Shown one piece after another: positions 60,612 through 64,000 of a stretch of 64,000 nt of DNA. Both the position numbers and the translations under genes were made by a program. The notes under the pieces are model-generated. The model was not told the DNA's origin. It was given only the letters and a program-made list of their open reading frames with translations, and ran no database searches. Source of the DNA: Nocardia sputorum (GTDB lineage Bacteria; Actinomycetota; Actinomycetes; Mycobacteriales; Mycobacteriaceae); contig NZ_AP026978.1 in assembly GCF_027924405.1 (NCBI RefSeq), positions 682,001 to 746,000 of the forward strand, in the 5' to 3' direction. Numbering within the stretch: position 1 is the first letter of the stretch; every line of letters starts with the position of its first letter.

Positions 60612-61512
60612 CGTGCGGGATGCGCGCGGCGGGCGGGATCACGATGCCCTCCTGGGTCAACCGCCGCTGCGCCTCCTCCGGCGTGGCGGGCGCGCCGACC
60701 GTGCTGCCGCGCTCGATGGGCACCACCGAGTGCACCACGGTGTCCGGGTAGATGTGCACGTAGTTGAAGGCCTGCGCGCCGTCACGACCGCGCAGGCCGC
60801 CCTGCGCAACGCCGAGATCCTGGCTGTAGCAGGTGGCCGAGGCCACCGAGACCGGGATGCCCGCGAAGGTCGCGCTGGTGGAGAAGTGCAGGTGCCCGGC
60901 GAGGATCGCGCGCACGTCGCTGCCGTCCAGTACGTCGGCCAACCGGCGCTGATCCCGCAGTTCCACGGTGACGGCGAGATCCACCACGCACGGCACCGGC
61001 GGGTGGTGCATGGCCAGGATGGTGCCGAACGGGGCGGGTTCGGCCAGCACCGAGCGCAGCCACGCCAACTGGTCGTCGGAGATCTCGCCGTAGTGGTGGC
61101 CGGGGACGGAGGTATCCAGGGCGACGATGCGCAGGCCGTCGATCAGATGCACCCGGTCCAGCGGGGAAGTGGTGGGGTACTCGCCGAGCAGGCGGGCGCG
61201 CAGAGCGGCGCGGTCATCATGGTTGCCGGTGACCCACACGATCGGAGCCTGCAAACTTCTGGCGAATGGCTCGACGATCGACTTCAGCTTGGCGTACGCG
61301 GCGGGCTCGCCCCGATCGGTGAGGTCGCCGGTGAACACTATCGCGGTCGGCCGGATCCGGCTCGCCGCGGCCTGTTCGAGCAGTTGCCGTAACCGCAGGT
61401 CGGCGTCGACATCGCCGTACAGGGGGTCGTCGCCCGCGATGAGATGCGTGTCGCTGAAATGGAACAACACGTGATCCGGACGCGGATACTCCGCGACTCT
61501 GGTGATGGCCAC
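60559..61512 (-). CDS. Metallophosphoesterase, cyclic-nucleotide phosphodiesterase-like (CpdA/Rv0805)
   Basis: A 317-residue calcineurin-type phosphoesterase with the dinuclear-metal motifs FSDTHL, GDLTDRG, GNHD, the His of MHHPPVP and GHLHFS. It matches the class III 3',5'-cyclic-nucleotide phosphodiesterases such as Rv0805. The GTG at 61512 follows AGGAGGG. It overlaps the convergent Stealth gene by 53 bp. Confidence 0.9.
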   Translation of the reverse strand: MAITRVAEYPRPDHVLFHFSDTHLIAGDDPLYGDVDADLRLRQLLEQAAASRIRPTAIVFTGDLTDRGEPAAYAKLKSIVEPFARSLQAPIVWVTGNHDDRAALRARLLGEYPTTSPLDRVHLIDGLRIVALDTSVPGHHYGEISDDQLAWLRSVLAEPAPFGTILAMHHPPVPCVVDLAVTVELRDQRRLADVLDGSDVRAILAGHLHFSTSATFAGIPVSVASATCYSQDLGVAQGGLRGRDGAQAFNYVHIYPDTVVHSVVPIERGSTVGAPATPEEAQRRLTQEGIVIPPAARIPHVMRRPASTPEADDEAVC

Positions 61513-61675
61513 CGGACCGAATCCCTCCTGGCGGTTTGCCCGCCATTGGCTTGGCTCCGTCGCCACGATAGCGTCGGTTACGGACAGGTTTCCCGACGGT
61601 TGGTGAAGACACGCTTGCGGGAAGGTGAGGTTTCGGTGTCGGACGCTGGGAAAACGGCAGCCGGTGTGGGATTCG

Positions 61676-62764
61676 TCACTGACCGAGGGCATCGGCGGCG
61701 CGTAGGGCGTCGACGACCATCGCGGCGTCCACCTCGAAGGGCTCGTTGTGGATGGTCTCGCCCGGCGCGGTCGCCCGGGTCGCGATGGCCGTCAGCGTCT
61801 CCTCATCGGCATCGGCCAGCCCGAGCGCGGCGAGCGTGGTCGGCAAGCCCACCGCGGCACAGAAATCGAGCACCGTAGCGATCTCCGCGGCGGGCGCGCC
61901 CTCGAGCACCAGTTGGGTGACGGTGCCGAAGGCGACCTTCTCCCCATGCAGGAAGGGACGCGTCCGCGCGGCGGCGGTGAGACCGTTGTGCACGGCGTGC
62001 GCCGCGGCCAGCCCCGACGATTCGAAGCCGAGCCCGGACAGCAGGGTGTTGGCCTCCACGACGCGCTCCAGCGCCGGTGTGACGCTGTGCGTGCGGACGG
62101 CGCTCAGCGCCTGCGCACCGTCGGCCAGCAGCGTGCGGTAACAGAGTTCGGCCAGCGCGGTGGCGCTGCGCGTGGAGGCCCCGCCGCGCATGTTGCGCAC
62201 CTGCGCGGCGCTGCACGTGCGTGCCTCGAACCAGGTGGCGAGGGCGTCGCCCATTCCCGCGGCGAGCAGCCGGGCGGGCGCCTGCGCGACCACCGAGGTG
62301 TCCACCAGCACCAGCGCCGGATTCCGCCGGACCAGCTGATACGCCTCGAACTCGCCGGCATCGGTGTAGATCACCGACAGCGCGCTGCACGGCGCGTCGC
62401 TGGAGGCGGTGCTCGGACAGCTGATCATCGGCAGGTCGAGATCGTCGGCGACCGCGCGCGCCGCGTCGAGCACCTTGCCGCCGCCCGCGCCGAGCACGAC
62501 CGTGCTGCCGGTCTCCTCGGCGGCGTGGGCGATCCGCGCGATCTCCGCCCGGCTGCATTCGCCGCCGGACAGATGGATCGAATAGGCGATCTTCGCGTCG
62601 GTCAGTGAGCGCTCCCAGGTGTCGGCGAGCAGCCGGAAGGCGCTGGATCCGGCCACGATGAGCACCGGACCCCCGATGCCGAGCCGCGTCATCTCCGCGC
62701 CGAGCGCGGCGGTGGCGTCCCGGCCCTGCACGTAATGCCCCGGCGAGGAGAACACGCTGAGCAT
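61676..62764 (-). CDS. Glycerol dehydrogenase-like iron/zinc alcohol dehydrogenase
   Basis: A 362-residue group III polyol dehydrogenase. The NAD-binding site is [16 protein letters not shown], and metal ligands are the Asp of [13 protein letters not shown] and the His residues of AHAVHNGL and [10 protein letters not shown]. It probably oxidises glycerol or a related polyol. ATG 62764 has GGGAGGT at 6 nt. No dihydroxyacetone kinase is adjacent. Confidence 0.93.
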   Translation of the reverse strand: MLSVFSSPGHYVQGRDATAALGAEMTRLGIGGPVLIVAGSSAFRLLADTWERSLTDAKIAYSIHLSGGECSRAEIARIAHAAEETGSTVVLGAGGGKVLDAARAVADDLDLPMISCPSTASSDAPCSALSVIYTDAGEFEAYQLVRRNPALVLVDTSVVAQAPARLLAAGMGDALATWFEARTCSAAQVRNMRGGASTRSATALAELCYRTLLADGAQALSAVRTHSVTPALERVVEANTLLSGLGFESSGLAAAHAVHNGLTAAARTRPFLHGEKVAFGTVTQLVLEGAPAAEIATVLDFCAAVGLPTTLAALGLADADEETLTAIATRATAPGETIHNEPFEVDAAMVVDALRAADALGQ

Positions 62765-63268
62765 CCGGCACCTCCCGATCCCGGGCCGCGCGCACGCATT
62801 CGGCCCGACCGACGACCCTTCAACGCTACGTGACGCCCCGTTTTCCACGGCGGTGATCGACGAACTCGCCGCGCACCCCGTGCGTGCGCGTCGCGTCGTT
62901 CGGCAGTGCTGGAGCGGACTCCGACCGAGTTCCGGCGTCCGGGACCGCCGGTGCCGGAACGTGCGATCGCGAACTCCCGCACAACGTCGCCGCCGCGGAC
63001 CGACCAGGGTCTCGAGCCTCCCATCGGATGGTGCGACGCGCTCGCGGCCGCCCGCCCTCTCGCGGCGGTGTCCGGGGCAGTCTCGGAGACGGGAAAGCGC
63101 CCGTCGCGCACGGAGGGGATTCGACCTACCGCCGGTTGCCCGGGGCAGTCTCGAGACGGGAAAGCGCCGTCGCGCACCGAAAGGGATTCGACCTACCGCC
63201 GATTGCCCGGGGCCGGGGCGATTGGGAGTGCCCCGGCCCGAGGCGCCGCACCGCGCGATCGGGACCGA
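62765..63268. other. 504-bp gene-free region with tandem repeat
   Basis: The left half shows no gene or clear signal apart from the promoter region that the - strand glycerol dehydrogenase needs. The right half holds a 68-bp tandem repeat (see repeat). Confidence 0.6.
63072..63212. repeat. 68-bp tandem repeat beside the MATE gene
   Basis: Unit 1 (63072-63139) and unit 2 (63140-63206) share CCGGGGCAGTCTC, GAGACGGGAAAGCGC, GTCGCGCAC and GGATTCGACCTACCGCCG, with a few differences. A third unit starts at 63207 and breaks off. Each unit contains a near-palindrome, GTCTC(G)GAGAC. Confidence 0.88.
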
Positions 63269-64000
63269 TCAGCTCTGGGTGGTGAGGGTCTCCGGGAGCA
63301 GGCGGGGCCGGTCGCGTTCCCGCTCACCGAGCAACACGAAGTAGCGGCGCAGCATGAGGATCGCGGTGGTGGACAAGCCCGCGGTCAGGCCCCACCAGAC
63401 GCCGGCCGCGCCGAGCCCGGCCGGGTAGGCCAGCAGCAGGGCGACGGGCAGGCCGACGCCCCAATAGCCGATCAGCGAGAGCCGGAAGCCCGCGTTGGTC
63501 GCCTTCAGCCCGCGCAGCAGGCCGGTGCCGATGTTCTGCGCGGCGTCGAAGAACTGCAGCACGATGCCGATCAGCAGCAGGGTGTGCGCGACGCGGATGG
63601 TGTCGGCATCCGAGGAATCCAGGAAAGGTCGCAGCACCAGATCGGGCGCGAGCACGTAGACCGTGCCCGTCACCGCCGCGATCACCGCGGCGTGCCGCAG
63701 CGCCAGCCAGGCCAGCGCGCGGGCGTGCGCGTGCTCGTCCCGCGCGACCGCGTGGCTGACCAGGATCGACGCACCGTGCGAGAGGCCGATCGCCACTTGG
63801 AAGACGATGTAGATGATCTGGTAGACGACGTTGTGCGCCGCCAGCGCCGCCGGGCCGATGCTGCCCATGACCAGCGCGAGCACCGAGAACATGCCGGCCT
63901 CGGAGCCGTAGGTGAGCGCGATCGGCGTGCCCAGTCGAAGCTCGGCGCGCACGGTGCTGAGCCGCACCGGCAGCGGTGTCCTGGGCAGGGTGCGGCCGAG
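63269..64000 (-). CDS. MATE-family efflux transporter, C-terminal part (cut by window edge)
   Basis: The last ~243 residues of a MatE/NorM-type Na+ or H+ coupled multidrug exporter; the 5' part lies beyond 64000 and the frame stays open to the edge. Six or so hydrophobic segments are visible. The family-type sequences are GPAALAAHNVVYQIIYIVFQVAIGLSHGASILVSH (a conserved amphipathic helix) and LLRGLKATNAGF. The substrate is unknown. Confidence 0.9.
   Translation of the reverse strand, partial: LGRTLPRTPLPVRLSTVRAELRLGTPIALTYGSEAGMFSVLALVMGSIGPAALAAHNVVYQIIYIVFQVAIGLSHGASILVSHAVARDEHAHARALAWLALRHAAVIAAVTGTVYVLAPDLVLRPFLDSSDADTIRVAHTLLLIGIVLQFFDAAQNIGTGLLRGLKATNAGFRLSLIGYWGVGLPVALLLAYPAGLGAAGVWWGLTAGLSTTAILMLRRYFVLLGERERDRPRLLPETLTTQS

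Overview
The window looks like a chromosomal segment of a Nocardia-like mycolic-acid actinomycete. GC content is high on both strands, GTG and TTG starts are common, and gene order follows Mycobacterium tuberculosis closely. Recognised blocks are pmt|rsmI, metG|tatD-rpfB-ksgA with ispE nearby, rplY-pth, glmU-prsA and mfd-mazG (the Rv1002c-Rv1021 neighbourhood), plus a moeY-like gene followed by a GGDEF/EAL gene (the Rv1355c-Rv1354c pair). The genus is an inference from this synteny and from family content; no rRNA is present. I see no prophage, insertion sequence or CRISPR array.

Positions 1-12.2 kb are accessory. They hold the end of a cytochrome P450 with its 3Fe-4S ferredoxin, a small Cys-rich protein, a family 5 uracil-DNA glycosylase and two tandem effector-binding-domain proteins. 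A compact three-gene operon follows: a GNAT-like protein, an E1/ThiF-nitroreductase fusion and a GAF-GGDEF-EAL c-di-GMP enzyme. After it come a frameshifted MgtA-like mannosyltransferase, an SDR, SoxR with a clear SoxR box, arginine deiminase and a short GntR regulator.

Positions 12.2-37.2 kb carry the conserved core (protein mannosylation, 16S rRNA methylation, MetRS, TatD, RpfB, KsgA, IspE, L25, Pth) with inserted accessory modules. These are a copper chaperone under a CsoR-like operator, a Uup-type ABC-F ATPase, an LLM oxidoreductase behind a twin TetR-like operator, an SDR/TetR divergent pair, and a cluster of two Abi-alpha-family proteins around a DUF445 membrane protein. RF3 and a Pks16-like acyl-AMP ligase are also here.

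Positions 37.2-46.6 kb hold a PlsC-like acyltransferase divergent from a TetR regulator with three operator copies. A complete ergothioneine locus follows, egtA-B-C-D on + with egtE divergent. Small DUF genes come next.

Positions 46.6-64 kb hold prsA/glmU with tRNA-Gln, two TetR regulators (one of the gamma-butyrolactone-receptor type), mfd-mazG, a TerD protein and a PNPOx-like protein. They also hold a flavodoxin-like gene under a convincing IdeR/DtxR iron box, a Stealth-family sugar-phosphate transferase overlapping a cyclic-nucleotide-phosphodiesterase-like gene, a glycerol-dehydrogenase-like enzyme and the end of a MATE transporter.

Several intergenic regions contain short private repeats: copies of the ispE 3' end, a 110-bp duplication before mfd, a 68-bp tandem repeat before the MATE gene, and a 27-bp inverted pair between pmt and rsmI.
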